A DNA stretch of 64,000 nt from JAABRU01 sp050180235. Lineage in GTDB: Bacteria; Desulfobacterota; Desulfobacteria; Desulfobacterales; Desulfococcaceae. The DNA lies in assembly GCA_050180235.1 (NCBI GenBank), contig JBFXEJ010000004.1, positions 73,513 to 137,512 of the forward strand, in the 5' to 3' direction. Below, one piece after another: positions 44,482-52,864 of this stretch. The notes under the pieces are model-generated. The model did no database searches, was not told the DNA's origin, and worked only from the letters and a program-made list of their open reading frames with translations. How positions within the stretch are numbered: the stretch's first letter is position 1; each line of letters begins with the position of its first letter. The position numbers and the translations under genes are program-made.

Positions 44482-44952
44482 ATGAAAAGGTATGAAACAA
44501 TGGCGATTGTCCAGCCGGATCTGGCGGATGATCAGCGTGCGTCTCTTTTTGAGAGAATGAAAGAAATTATTTCACAGCAGGGCGGTTCCCTAATGGAATT
44601 TGACGACTGGGGAGTACGGCATCTGGCTTATGAAATCAAAAAGAAAAAACGGGGGTATTATGTCCGGCTGGATTACTGCGGAACAGGTGCAGCAGTCACA
44701 GAAATCGAAAGATTTTTCCGCATTGATGACCGGGTCATGAAATACATGACAATTCTGCTGTCGGAAAAGGCCGATCCTGAAGCCATCATGGCAGAACTGG
44801 CCGCAAAAAAGGCCAAACCTGTCCGTACAGCCGATGAGGGCAGTTCCCCTGCTGCTGCTTTTGATGAAGCGGAATCCGAAGATGAGGATGATGCCGAATA
44901 TGAAGGCGATGAGGATGACGACAGTAAAATAAACGATGAGGAGGATAAATAA
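44482..44952 (+). CDS. rpsF: 30S ribosomal protein S6 with acidic tail
   Basis: A 156-residue protein. The S6 fold spans residues 1-95 (MKRYETMAIVQPDLADDQR, FDDWGVRHLAYEIKKKKRGYY, IDDRVMKYMTILL). A C-terminal extension of about 50 residues becomes extremely acidic (EAESEDEDDAEYEGDEDDD), longer than in E. coli. Such tails are common in this part of the tree. AAGGAGG precedes the start. The stop overlaps the rpsR start by one base, typical of the S6-S18 pair. Confidence 0.96.
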   Translation: MKRYETMAIVQPDLADDQRASLFERMKEIISQQGGSLMEFDDWGVRHLAYEIKKKKRGYYVRLDYCGTGAAVTEIERFFRIDDRVMKYMTILLSEKADPEAIMAELAAKKAKPVRTADEGSSPAAAFDEAESEDEDDAEYEGDEDDDSKINDEEDK

Positions 44953-45242
44953 TGGCATTCCGACCCCAGAAAAGAAGTGCCGGCCCGGGTGGCGCAGCCG
45001 GCGGCAGACGGAAAAAAAGAGTTTTTCACCGCCGCAAGGTATGCCGCTTCTGTGCGGACAGCAATATTCAGATTGACTACAAAGATCCGAAAACCCTGAA
45101 ATATTTCACCACGGAACGCGGCAAGATTATCCCCAGAAGGATATCCGGAACCTGTGCAAAGCATCAGCGGAAACTGACCGTTGCCATCAAACGCGCCCGG
45201 TGCATTGCACTGCTGCCCTTTGTCGGCACATATGAACTGTAG
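44952..45242 (+). CDS. rpsR: 30S ribosomal protein S18
   Basis: A 96-residue protein that packs against S6 on the 30S platform. CRFCADSNIQIDYKDPKTL, RISGTCAKHQRKL and IKRARCIALLPF are the S18 hallmarks. The N-terminal CxxC with the later Cys suggests a zinc-binding form. The Gly/Ala/Arg-rich first 25 residues are an extension relative to E. coli. Translationally coupled to rpsF. Confidence 0.97.
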   Translation: MAFRPQKRSAGPGGAAGGRRKKRVFHRRKVCRFCADSNIQIDYKDPKTLKYFTTERGKIIPRRISGTCAKHQRKLTVAIKRARCIALLPFVGTYEL

Positions 45243-45290
45243 AAAAACACATCCGCATACCGTTTTGTCCGTCAGCACAGTCTGACGGAA

Positions 45291-46295
45291 ATGCAACAGC
45301 CCGATAATATGACAATGATCAGGCATGGATCAGATATGGAGAACCGAACTGTGCGGCACATGGGCCGGACGGACATACTGAAGGGAACAGGCATTACCTG
45401 CCTGATTTTTCTTCTGTCTTTGCATATTCCGGTGATCGGCTTTTTTCTTTCGCTGCTGATTCCCCTGCCGATCCTTTTCTGCCGGATAAAACTTGGCAGA
45501 AAAAACGGTGGAACTGTTTTTGCGCTCTCACTGCTGATCATATTTTTCTCACTTGGCAGAATCTCTTTTGATGTGCTGTATTTTGCCGGATTTATGCTGC
45601 TGGGTTTTGTCATGGCGGAGATATTTGAAAAAAAACTGCCGGTTGAACAGACGGTTCTGCGCACAGCAGGCATTATTGCAGCCTATGCCGCTTTGTGCCT
45701 GTTTTTTTACAGCAGTTCGGCAGGCATGGACATGGGAACAGTGGTGGATGAATATGTGTCCCTGAATCTGGAATATACAGTTAAACTCTACAGAGATATG
45801 GAAATGCCCGAAGATGTCGTGCAGATGGCATCAGACTTCTTCGACACGATACATTACTGGCTGGTGCGGATTATTCCGGCCATGACAGTATCTTCCCTGC
45901 TTTTTCTCACATGGCTGGTTCTGCTTATGGCAAAGCCGCTGGCAAAGGCCGGAAAACTGCAGTATCCGGATTTCGGTTCACTGAACCTGTGGAAAGTGCC
46001 GGAAATTCTGGTATGGGGTGTTATAGGATGCGGGCTTATGATGATTATTCCGTATACACTGATCCGGATCATTGCCTTTAACGGACTGATTGTCCTGATG
46101 ACAGTGTATTTTTTCGGGGGGATTGCCATTGTGTCCTTCTATTTTGAAAAGAAACAGTTTTCTCCCATGCTGAAAGTTTTTTTCTACAGCATGATTGCCC
46201 TGTGGCATATGGCCCTGATTCTGGTCATCGGGCTGGGCTTTTTCGATATGTGGCTGAATTTCAGAAAATTAGAAACAGGCGGCGCAAACGGGTGA
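45291..46295 (+). CDS. DUF2232 membrane protein (YybS-like)
   Basis: A polytopic membrane protein of 334 residues or a little less, with about eight hydrophobic segments. The central EYVSLNLEYTVKLYRDMEMPEDVV and the late GGIAIVSFYFEKKQFSP match the DUF2232/YybS pattern, a family with an ECF-transporter S-component-like fold and unknown function. Its place between rpsR and rplI is conserved in many related genomes. The start is unsure: ATGs at 45291 and 45336 are both plausible. Confidence 0.88.
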   Translation: MQQPDNMTMIRHGSDMENRTVRHMGRTDILKGTGITCLIFLLSLHIPVIGFFLSLLIPLPILFCRIKLGRKNGGTVFALSLLIIFFSLGRISFDVLYFAGFMLLGFVMAEIFEKKLPVEQTVLRTAGIIAAYAALCLFFYSSSAGMDMGTVVDEYVSLNLEYTVKLYRDMEMPEDVVQMASDFFDTIHYWLVRIIPAMTVSSLLFLTWLVLLMAKPLAKAGKLQYPDFGSLNLWKVPEILVWGVIGCGLMMIIPYTLIRIIAFNGLIVLMTVYFFGGIAIVSFYFEKKQFSPMLKVFFYSMIALWHMALILVIGLGFFDMWLNFRKLETGGANG

Positions 46296-46322
46296 TTGTG
46301 TGCGCCGTCCGGAGGTTTTGAT

Positions 46323-46790
46323 ATGAAAGGCGATACAAAAGTTATTTTAACAGAAACCATAGAATCTCTGGGTGTTATCGGCAGCGAAGTCAAAGTGGCC
46401 AGGGGATTTGCAAGAAATTATCTTCTTCCCCAGAAAAAAGCCATGCTGTCCACACCTGCCAACCGCAACATACTGGAACGGAGCAGGGCCAAATTTGAAC
46501 TCCAGATAGCCAAGGAAAAAGCCTTTGCTGAGGAAATGGCCAAACGGCTCGAAGGGGTTTCTGTCACCATAGCGGCCAGAGTCAGCGACGAAGACCGCCT
46601 GTACGGTTCGGTGACAATACGCGATATTGTAGAGGCCCTTGCAGAAAAGGGAATTGAAATGGAAAAGCGGCTGGTACTGCTGCCGGAATCCATCAAAAAT
46701 CTGGGTACATATTCTGTTCCAATCCGGGTTTACAAAGGGGTTGAACCGGAAATCACGGTTGAAGTTGTTCCCGAAGTTGTACCGGAATAA
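46323..46790 (+). CDS. rplI: 50S ribosomal protein L9
   Basis: A 155-residue protein. The N-terminal RNA-binding part reads KVILTETIESLGVIGSEVK and ARGFARNYLLPQKKAML, followed by the long central helix (ERSRAKFELQIAKEKAF) and the C-terminal domain ending in a PEVVPE tail. GGAGG 8 nt before the ATG fixes the start; nine more codons are open upstream. Last gene of the S6-S18-DUF2232-L9 operon. Confidence 0.96.
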   Translation: MKGDTKVILTETIESLGVIGSEVKVARGFARNYLLPQKKAMLSTPANRNILERSRAKFELQIAKEKAFAEEMAKRLEGVSVTIAARVSDEDRLYGSVTIRDIVEALAEKGIEMEKRLVLLPESIKNLGTYSVPIRVYKGVEPEITVEVVPEVVPE

Positions 46791-46808
46791 TGATACAGAG
46801 TTACGCAG

Positions 46809-46879
46809 TATGGTGGGCACATGTTTTTCCGTGCCCGCCAAACGGAACAGTGGGCACGGAAAAACATGTGCCCACCATA
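46809..46879. repeat. long intergenic hairpin after rplI
   Basis: TATGGTGGGCACATGTTTTT at 46809 and its complement ending at 46879 form a stem of about 30 bp around a 10-nt loop, similar in style to the family D core. It may stop transcription, but lacks a T run. The remainder of 46791-47529 holds AATTCAACTGCGTAA/TTACGCAGTTGAA (47100-47150), a family B element and the 19-mer. Confidence 0.7.
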
Positions 46880-47346
46880 CAAAAAAAATGCAGCAAAATT
46901 TTTGCAAAGACCACTCTCAGGAGGGGAATTGCATAAAATTTAAATTGGTCATGCAGCAGGGCGGGTTTCAAAACCGCCCCTGCATAAGTACGTTTCCATA
47001 AGTCTGCATGTATAAATTTTTCAGAAAACCCGGTTTTTCTGAGAGATCTGATTTTTCTGACACATGAAAACTTTCAGTTGGATACTTATTAACAGGTTAA
47101 AATTCAACTGCGTAACTCCCATGATATTGGGGATTACGCAGTTGAAGAAAATCCCGGCTGATCGGCGAATCTTCTGCTCAAACTGTTTAATTCCCCAATA
47201 CTTCCGGCATGTTTTGAAAAACAGAATGGTATCACTTTGTAATCTTTTGAAAACATTCACTCCGGCTGTTTAAAACAGCTCTGATCCTCCATTGCAGTGG
47301 ATGGTCTGCCTGCCGCCCGCCACTGAATTTGCTGACAGATGCCCTT

Positions 47347-47449
47347 ATACCGATTCGCCATTGGTTTTATACAATACAACTGTCTTTTTTCTGTTTAATT
47401 ACAGAAATATGTTTTTTTCAAAAGCATGTTTTCACTGGCGATTTGGTAT
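47347..47449. repeat. miniature inverted-repeat element, family B, copy 2
   Basis: The ends are ATACCGATTCGCCATTGG and CTGGCGATTTGGTAT. The left arm continues TTTTATACAATAC, as in 6040-6136. Confidence 0.72.
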
Positions 47450-47483
47450 TACAGGATATTGGTAAAAAAGTCAGGGAAAACTG

Positions 47484-47502
47484 CCTGATAATCAATGGTT
47501 AT
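47484..47502 (+). repeat. 19-bp sequence shared with 9052-9070
   Basis: CCTGATAATCAATGGTTAT, identical to the copy before the island methyltransferase. It is 28 bp before the start of the metalloprotease gene. Confidence 0.6.
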
Positions 47503-47529
47503 ACCTGAATAAGAAACAACAATTTTAAA

Positions 47530-48354
47530 ATGAGAAAAAAACTTAAATATATAATTGCAATGGGCGCTATTTTTATCTTGGGCATCATTGTTTATAGTTT
47601 TCTATTTGGCAAACTGTTCCCTTACTCCCCCATTATTATCGGATTTACTAAAAATGAATTAGCAAACACCATTATTTATATTCAAAAAGGCGCCGAACAC
47701 CCTGATCTAAAAAAAATTGATTATTTAATACCTAACGTTGAAAAATTTCATGAATGGAAGTTTTTAAATAAACCGAGACTTTTCATTTTTAAAGATAAAA
47801 ACAGCTACTATAAACGTTCCATATCCAAAGCAAGATTTTGTGCTTTTTATAACGGTGATATAGTCCTATCTCCGTGGGCATTAAAAGAAGACAAAAATGG
47901 TGAAATATCATTGGAAATTTACCTTACACATGAATTGTCACATTCCTTGCTTCATCAACATTCTGGAATTATAAGAGCTTCTCAATACCCTGCATGGTTG
48001 CTTGAGGGTATTGCAGTTTACAGTGCGAATCAAATGGGGACATCCTGGTATCCTTCAAAAGATGAAACATATAAATATATTCGAGAAGGCAACTTTATGC
48101 CCCCGGAGTTTTTCAAAACTAAAATAGAGAATCAGATCAATTTGAATGTGAAACATAGGATCACATTCATGTATTCTGAGTTTGCCTGCATTGTTGATTA
48201 TCTTATAGAAAAATATGGCAAGGATAAATTTTTGTCATATATGAAAGAACTCACGAACAATGATATGTCCGATAAAGCATTTAAAGAAATGTTTGGCGTT
48301 GATTTTAATCAATTTATTAATGCTTTCAAGAAATCAGTAATACAAGAAGAATAA
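47530..48354 (+). CDS. membrane-anchored zinc metalloprotease (peptidase MA-like)
   Basis: A 274-residue protein with one N-terminal membrane helix (about 7-30) and a periplasmic gluzincin-type domain: HELSH (His134, Glu135, His138) binds zinc, and the third ligand is Glu159 in PAWLLEGIAVYSA. This pattern is that of peptidase MA-like proteins. The substrate is unknown. The gene is strikingly AT-rich compared with pepN next door, has no close operon partner and shares a 19-bp leader sequence with the methyltransferase gene at 9121, so it is probably an acquired gene. AAAATGAG precedes the start weakly. Confidence 0.82.
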   Translation: MRKKLKYIIAMGAIFILGIIVYSFLFGKLFPYSPIIIGFTKNELANTIIYIQKGAEHPDLKKIDYLIPNVEKFHEWKFLNKPRLFIFKDKNSYYKRSISKARFCAFYNGDIVLSPWALKEDKNGEISLEIYLTHELSHSLLHQHSGIIRASQYPAWLLEGIAVYSANQMGTSWYPSKDETYKYIREGNFMPPEFFKTKIENQINLNVKHRITFMYSEFACIVDYLIEKYGKDKFLSYMKELTNNDMSDKAFKEMFGVDFNQFINAFKKSVIQEE

Positions 48355-48524
48355 AAACAGTATAACAAATCACTGCACTGGATTTTTACTGCGCTGCGCT
48401 TCGTAAAAACCAGTGATTTCAAGCGTTATGCTTGAAAACAAAATCATCAAAATTTAATTTGGATCATAAAAAAATATTATTGCTGGAAATGTAAAAAAAG
48501 AGATACAGCCATAAGGGAGAACTC

Positions 48525-51179
48525 ATGGAAACACCGACCGTAAAACACCTCAAAGACTATAAACCGCCCGCATACTGGGTGGAACACATTGATCTGCATG
48601 TGGATCTGAACGAAGCAGATACTCTTGTCAGCGCAGAACTGCATATGCGCCGCAATTCGGAAACAGCGGATGAAAATACGCCACTGATTCTGGATGGCCG
48701 TGATTTGGAATTGCTTTCTCTGGAACTGAACGGAAAAATCCTGCCACCGGAGGCATACGTGATTGCCAAAGAAAGCCTGACCATTCACCGCGTGCCGGAA
48801 GAGTTCATTCTCAAAACTCTGACAAAGATTCATCCCAAAGAAAACACTGCTTTGGAAGGACTGTATCATGCAGGCAGTATTTTCTGCACCCAGTGCGAGG
48901 CTGAGGGATTTCGGAAAATCACATGGTTTCCGGATCGGCCTGATGTTATGTCCCGCTATACCTGCACCATCGAAGCTGACAAAGAAAAATATCAGGTTCT
49001 GCTGTCCAACGGCAATCTTATCGGTTCCGGAAATCTGGAAAACGGACGCCACTGGGCCAACTGGCAGGATCCCTTTAAAAAACCCTGCTATCTCTTTGCT
49101 CTGGTGGCAGGCGATCTCTTCTGTCTGGAAGATCATTTCCGCACCTGTTCCGGCAGAGATGTTTCCCTGCGCATTTATACAGAGCATGAAAACAAAGACA
49201 AATGCGGTCATGCCATGCAGGCTCTGAAAAAATCCATGAAATGGGATGAGGAAACCTTTGGTCTGGAATATGATCTGGATATTTACATGATTGTGGCTGT
49301 CAATGATTTCAACATGGGAGCGATGGAAAACAAGGGACTGAACATCTTCAACTCCAAATACGTGCTGGCCGATCCCCGCACAGCAACAGATATGGATTTC
49401 TGGGCTATTGAACGGGTGATAGCCCATGAATATTTCCACAACTGGACCGGAAACCGGGTGACACTGAAAAACTGGTTCCAGCTCAGTCTCAAAGAGGGAC
49501 TCACGGTTTTCCGGGATCAGGAATTTGCCTCTGACATGATTTCCGGGCCTGTGAAACGCATCTCTGATGTGCGTGCCATCCGCTCTTACCAATTCCCGGA
49601 AGACGCAGGGCCTATGGCGCATCCTGTCCGTCCGGCTTCGTATATGGAAATGAACAATTTCTATACGGTGACTGTGTATGAAAAAGGCGCAGAGGTCATC
49701 CGCATGATCCGGCAGATTATCGGGCCGGAAAATTTCCGCAAAGGCATGGATCTGTATTTTCAGCGGCATGACGGTCAGGCCGTGACCATAGAGGATTTTG
49801 TCAGGGCAATGGAAGACGCGGCAGGCGCGAATCTGAGCCAGTTCATGCTCTGGTATTCCCAGGCCGGAACTCCCCATGTTTTTGTGGAACGCAACTATGA
49901 TCCGTCAGCAGAAACCTATACGCTTTCCTTCCGCCAGACCTGCCCGGCAACACCGGACAGCAAAGAGGAAAAACAGCCCATGCACATTCCTGTGGCTGTG
50001 GGACTGATGGAACAGAGAAAAGGCATGGAACTTCCCCTGCAACTTAAAGGGGAAAAGAAAGCAGACGGATATACAAAAGTGCTGCATCTGTGTCAGGCTG
50101 AACAGAAATTCACCTTTATCGATGTGCCTGAAGAACCGGTTCCGTCCATATTACGGGGATTTTCCGCGCCGGTCAAACTCCGGGCCGGATACAGTGATGC
50201 GGAACAGGCACTTCTTTTCGCGCATGACAAAGATGAATTCAACCGCTGGGATGCAGGCCAGTGTCTGTTTTCCAAAACCATGCTCCGGCTGGTGCGGGAG
50301 TTTCAGAAAGGGAAAAAACTGGTATTGGATGATGGTGTTTTGCTGCCCTTCCGCAAAACCCTGCTGAATCCGGATTTGGACAAATCCTTTATTTCCCATG
50401 CCCTGACTTTGCCTTCGGATTCGGAACTCGCGATTCTGATGAGCGAAACTGATCCCATTGATCCGGAAGCCATTTTTCAGGTGCGGCGTTTTGTCATCCG
50501 TGAGATTGCGGAAAAACTCAGACAGGATTTTGAAAAGGTTTATCAGGAAAATCAGGATACGGGAGTTTATACAATTGACCCCGCTGCTGTGGGACGCAGA
50601 AGCCTGAAAAATCTGGCACTGATCTATCTGGGAAGACTGGAAACAGCGGAAAGCATTGATCTGATATACCGTCAGTTTCAGCATGCTGCAAATATGACCG
50701 ATGAACTTGCCGCGCTTACTGTGCTTTCTGATATTGACTGTGCAGAACGCGTGGAAGCGACAGCGCGTTTTTATGAAAAATGGAAATCTGACACCCTTGT
50801 GCTGGACAAATGGTTTTCCCTGCAGGCAGGTTCCCAGTTGCCCGGAACATTGGAAAATGTAAAGGCTTTGACTTTGCATCAGGCTTTTTCCATCAGAAAT
50901 CCCAACAAGGTGCGTGCGCTCATCGGTGCATTCTGTGCAAACAATCCCAGAGCCTTTCACCGGCCTTCGGGAGAGGGATATGCGTTTCTCGCAGACCGGA
51001 TACTGGAACTCAATGCCATCAATCCGCAGATTGCAGCGAGAATGTCCGGAGTTTTCAATCACTGGAAAAAATACGAACCGGGCCGGGCGCAGCTTATGAA
51101 GGAGCAGGTGGAGCGGATATACAAATCCCCGGATTTGTCCGGTCATGTATATGAAATTGTATCCAAAGCTCTGGCCTGA
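48525..51179 (+). CDS. pepN: aminopeptidase N
   Basis: An 884-residue M1-family peptidase that removes N-terminal amino acids from peptides. The exopeptidase motif is NMGAMENKGLNIFNSK (GxMEN). The zinc site is HEYFHNWTGNRVT with the downstream Glu in LSLKEGLTVF. The substrate-stabilising Tyr lies in YTVTVYEKGAEVIRM. The four-domain length matches E. coli PepN. AAGGGAGA precedes the ATG. Single gene, followed by two family C repeats. Confidence 0.97.
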   Translation: METPTVKHLKDYKPPAYWVEHIDLHVDLNEADTLVSAELHMRRNSETADENTPLILDGRDLELLSLELNGKILPPEAYVIAKESLTIHRVPEEFILKTLTKIHPKENTALEGLYHAGSIFCTQCEAEGFRKITWFPDRPDVMSRYTCTIEADKEKYQVLLSNGNLIGSGNLENGRHWANWQDPFKKPCYLFALVAGDLFCLEDHFRTCSGRDVSLRIYTEHENKDKCGHAMQALKKSMKWDEETFGLEYDLDIYMIVAVNDFNMGAMENKGLNIFNSKYVLADPRTATDMDFWAIERVIAHEYFHNWTGNRVTLKNWFQLSLKEGLTVFRDQEFASDMISGPVKRISDVRAIRSYQFPEDAGPMAHPVRPASYMEMNNFYTVTVYEKGAEVIRMIRQIIGPENFRKGMDLYFQRHDGQAVTIEDFVRAMEDAAGANLSQFMLWYSQAGTPHVFVERNYDPSAETYTLSFRQTCPATPDSKEEKQPMHIPVAVGLMEQRKGMELPLQLKGEKKADGYTKVLHLCQAEQKFTFIDVPEEPVPSILRGFSAPVKLRAGYSDAEQALLFAHDKDEFNRWDAGQCLFSKTMLRLVREFQKGKKLVLDDGVLLPFRKTLLNPDLDKSFISHALTLPSDSELAILMSETDPIDPEAIFQVRRFVIREIAEKLRQDFEKVYQENQDTGVYTIDPAAVGRRSLKNLALIYLGRLETAESIDLIYRQFQHAANMTDELAALTVLSDIDCAERVEATARFYEKWKSDTLVLDKWFSLQAGSQLPGTLENVKALTLHQAFSIRNPNKVRALIGAFCANNPRAFHRPSGEGYAFLADRILELNAINPQIAARMSGVFNHWKKYEPGRAQLMKEQVERIYKSPDLSGHVYEIVSKALA

Positions 51180-51240
51180 TTTTTCTGTTCCGGTCATTCC
51201 TGACATAATTAAACAGACAGATCTGCCATCTGCACAGTGT

Positions 51241-51339
51241 TTGGTGATTTCCAGAAAAAGAATATCCCACCAAAGTAGCACAAGCTTCCAGCTTGCGCCT
51301 ATGAACTGAAATGGGATATTTATTTTCGGAAATCACCTT
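51241..51339. repeat. miniature inverted-repeat element, family C, copy 4
   Basis: The ends are TTGGTGATTTCCAGAAAAAG and TTTTCGGAAATCACCTT; the interior is AGCACAAGCTTCCAGCTTG. It lies 25 bp from copy 5 in the same orientation. Confidence 0.78.
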
Positions 51340-51364
51340 GAACCAGCCAATTTCATAGACAGAT

Positions 51365-51470
51365 TAAGGTGATTTCCGGAAAAGAATATACCACCAAAGT
51401 ATCAAAAACTTCCAGTTTTTGCCCTGTGCCTGTGAGCTGAACCGGTATATTTATTTTCAGAAATCACCTA
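51365..51470. repeat. miniature inverted-repeat element, family C, copy 5
   Basis: The ends are TAAGGTGATTTCCGGAAAAG and TTTTCAGAAATCACCTA. Its last bases abut the AGGAGG ribosome site of the UPF0175 gene. Confidence 0.8.
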
Positions 51471-51485
51471 AGGAGGAACATGGCC

Positions 51486-51722
51486 ATGAGAATATCACAA
51501 CTGCAACCCATACTGTATGACATACCTTTTTTCAAAACAGTGGATGAACGGGAACTGCTTTTGGGGGTTATCGGAGCTCTCGTGCTTCGGAGAATAAGCC
51601 TGAGCAGGGCATCTGAAATAATGGGAATGGAAAAAGAGGCCTTTTTCGGACTGCTGGATGTCATGCAGGTTGATTTTTCCTATCTTGATAACAGCGACAT
51701 TGAAATGGAAAGGAAATGGTGA
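51486..51722 (+). CDS. UPF0175 family protein (antitoxin-like), orphan
   Basis: About 78 residues. LLLGVIGALVLRRISLSRASEIMGMEKEAF is the UPF0175 helix-turn-helix-like pattern, found in antitoxins that often precede PIN-type toxins. No toxin gene follows; the next gene is an unrelated DUF4197 protein. The start at 51486 is preferred because AGGAGG lies 9 nt upstream; the ATG at 51480 is too close to it. The ribosome site touches the end of a family C repeat, so the repeat lies within its leader. Confidence 0.78.
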   Translation: MRISQLQPILYDIPFFKTVDERELLLGVIGALVLRRISLSRASEIMGMEKEAFFGLLDVMQVDFSYLDNSDIEMERKW

Positions 51723-51808
51723 TGAAACCGGGTTTTTGTGCCTGCCGAAAAATGCAGGTGATGTCAATGGTGAATTTGTTTTCAATTATCTGAAAGGAGA
51801 AGAGAAAA

Positions 51809-52642
51809 ATGAAACTGAGTATGAAAGTGGCAGTGTGTGTGCTTTGTATTGGTCTGTCTTTCGGCCCGGCAATGGCAGCGGGTCTGGGGGATGCAGTCAA
51901 AGGTGTTACAGATGCGCTGAATGCGGCTGAAGGAACCAAAGCCCCGGCGCAGAAGGCAGAGACTGCTGAGACAAAGGAAAGCGGAAAGGTTTCTGACAGT
52001 TCCGCAGCAGAGGGGAAAAATGCCGGAGATACGGATAAAGCCTCTTTGGGAATCAAAGAGGCCCTGAACGTGGGCATTGCGGAAGCCGTCAAACGTGTGG
52101 GAGCGGAGAACGGTTTCTACAAAAATGATGCCATCAAAATCCTTTTGCCGGAAAATTTTCAGAAAGCGGATGCGTTCGTGCGTCAGATTGGCGGAGAGGA
52201 GCTTTCCGAATCCCTGGTACTGAAAATGAATCAGGCTGCGGAAAAAGCAGCGCCCAAAGCACTTGATATTTTTGTTAAAGCCATTGAAGGTATGCAGATT
52301 GAAGATGCGGCAAAACTTCTTTCCGGAGAGGATAACGCGGCCACCAGTTATCTGGAGGAGCATACGTCAGCGTCTTTGAAAGAGGCTTTTTATCCCATTG
52401 TCAAAAGCACAATGGAAGAAGTCGGAGCGGTCAAACTGTATAATGACTATATCGGAAAATTCGCTTCCAATCCTTTGATGAAAATGGCGGTTCCGGAAAC
52501 AGACCTCAGTGAATATGTCACCGGAAAATCCCTTGGGGGACTTTTTACCATTGTGGCAGAGGAAGAAAAGAATATCCGTCAGAATCCCGCCGCGCGTGCA
52601 AGTGATCTGCTCAAAGATGTATTCGGCAGCCTGGGTGAATAA
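51809..52642 (+). CDS. DUF4197 family secreted protein
   Basis: A 277-residue exported protein. The signal peptide is MKLSMKVAVCVLCIGLSFGPAMA, cleaved near residue 23. A low-complexity Lys/Glu/Ala linker (about 40-75) leads to the DUF4197 core: IKEALNVGIAEAVKRVGAENGFYKNDAIKILLPE, then ALDIFVKAIEGMQIEDA and PIVKSTMEEVG. The function is unknown; a periplasmic location is predicted. GAAAGGAGAAG precedes the ATG. A strong terminator follows. Confidence 0.88.
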   Translation: MKLSMKVAVCVLCIGLSFGPAMAAGLGDAVKGVTDALNAAEGTKAPAQKAETAETKESGKVSDSSAAEGKNAGDTDKASLGIKEALNVGIAEAVKRVGAENGFYKNDAIKILLPENFQKADAFVRQIGGEELSESLVLKMNQAAEKAAPKALDIFVKAIEGMQIEDAAKLLSGEDNAATSYLEEHTSASLKEAFYPIVKSTMEEVGAVKLYNDYIGKFASNPLMKMAVPETDLSEYVTGKSLGGLFTIVAEEEKNIRQNPAARASDLLKDVFGSLGE

Positions 52643-52689
52643 TCACTTGAGATTAATCAAAAAATAATATGCCCGCATTTACAGATCAG

Positions 52690-52726
52690 ATTTCCGAAGT
52701 TTCCGAAACTTCGGAAATCTTTTTTG
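52690..52726 (+). terminator. rho-independent terminator of the DUF4197 gene
   Basis: ATTTCCGAAGTTTC and GAAACTTCGGAAAT form a near-perfect stem followed by CTTTTTTG. It lies immediately before the IS left end. Confidence 0.85.
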
Positions 52727-52864
52727 CTAAGGCGATTTATTGAAATGAATATACCAAATAAAACACGACTCCGACTGATTTTGAACCTGATTTAAATATT
52801 TTTATATTATATTGTACAGGCAACTTCAACTGCTGAATAAAAAATAAACTGAAAGGAGCGGAGA

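Noticed and set aside
48477..49877. 466-codon minus-strand frame opposite pepN
   Set aside because: Long, but His/Phe-rich and without family features; pepN on the other strand is unmistakable.
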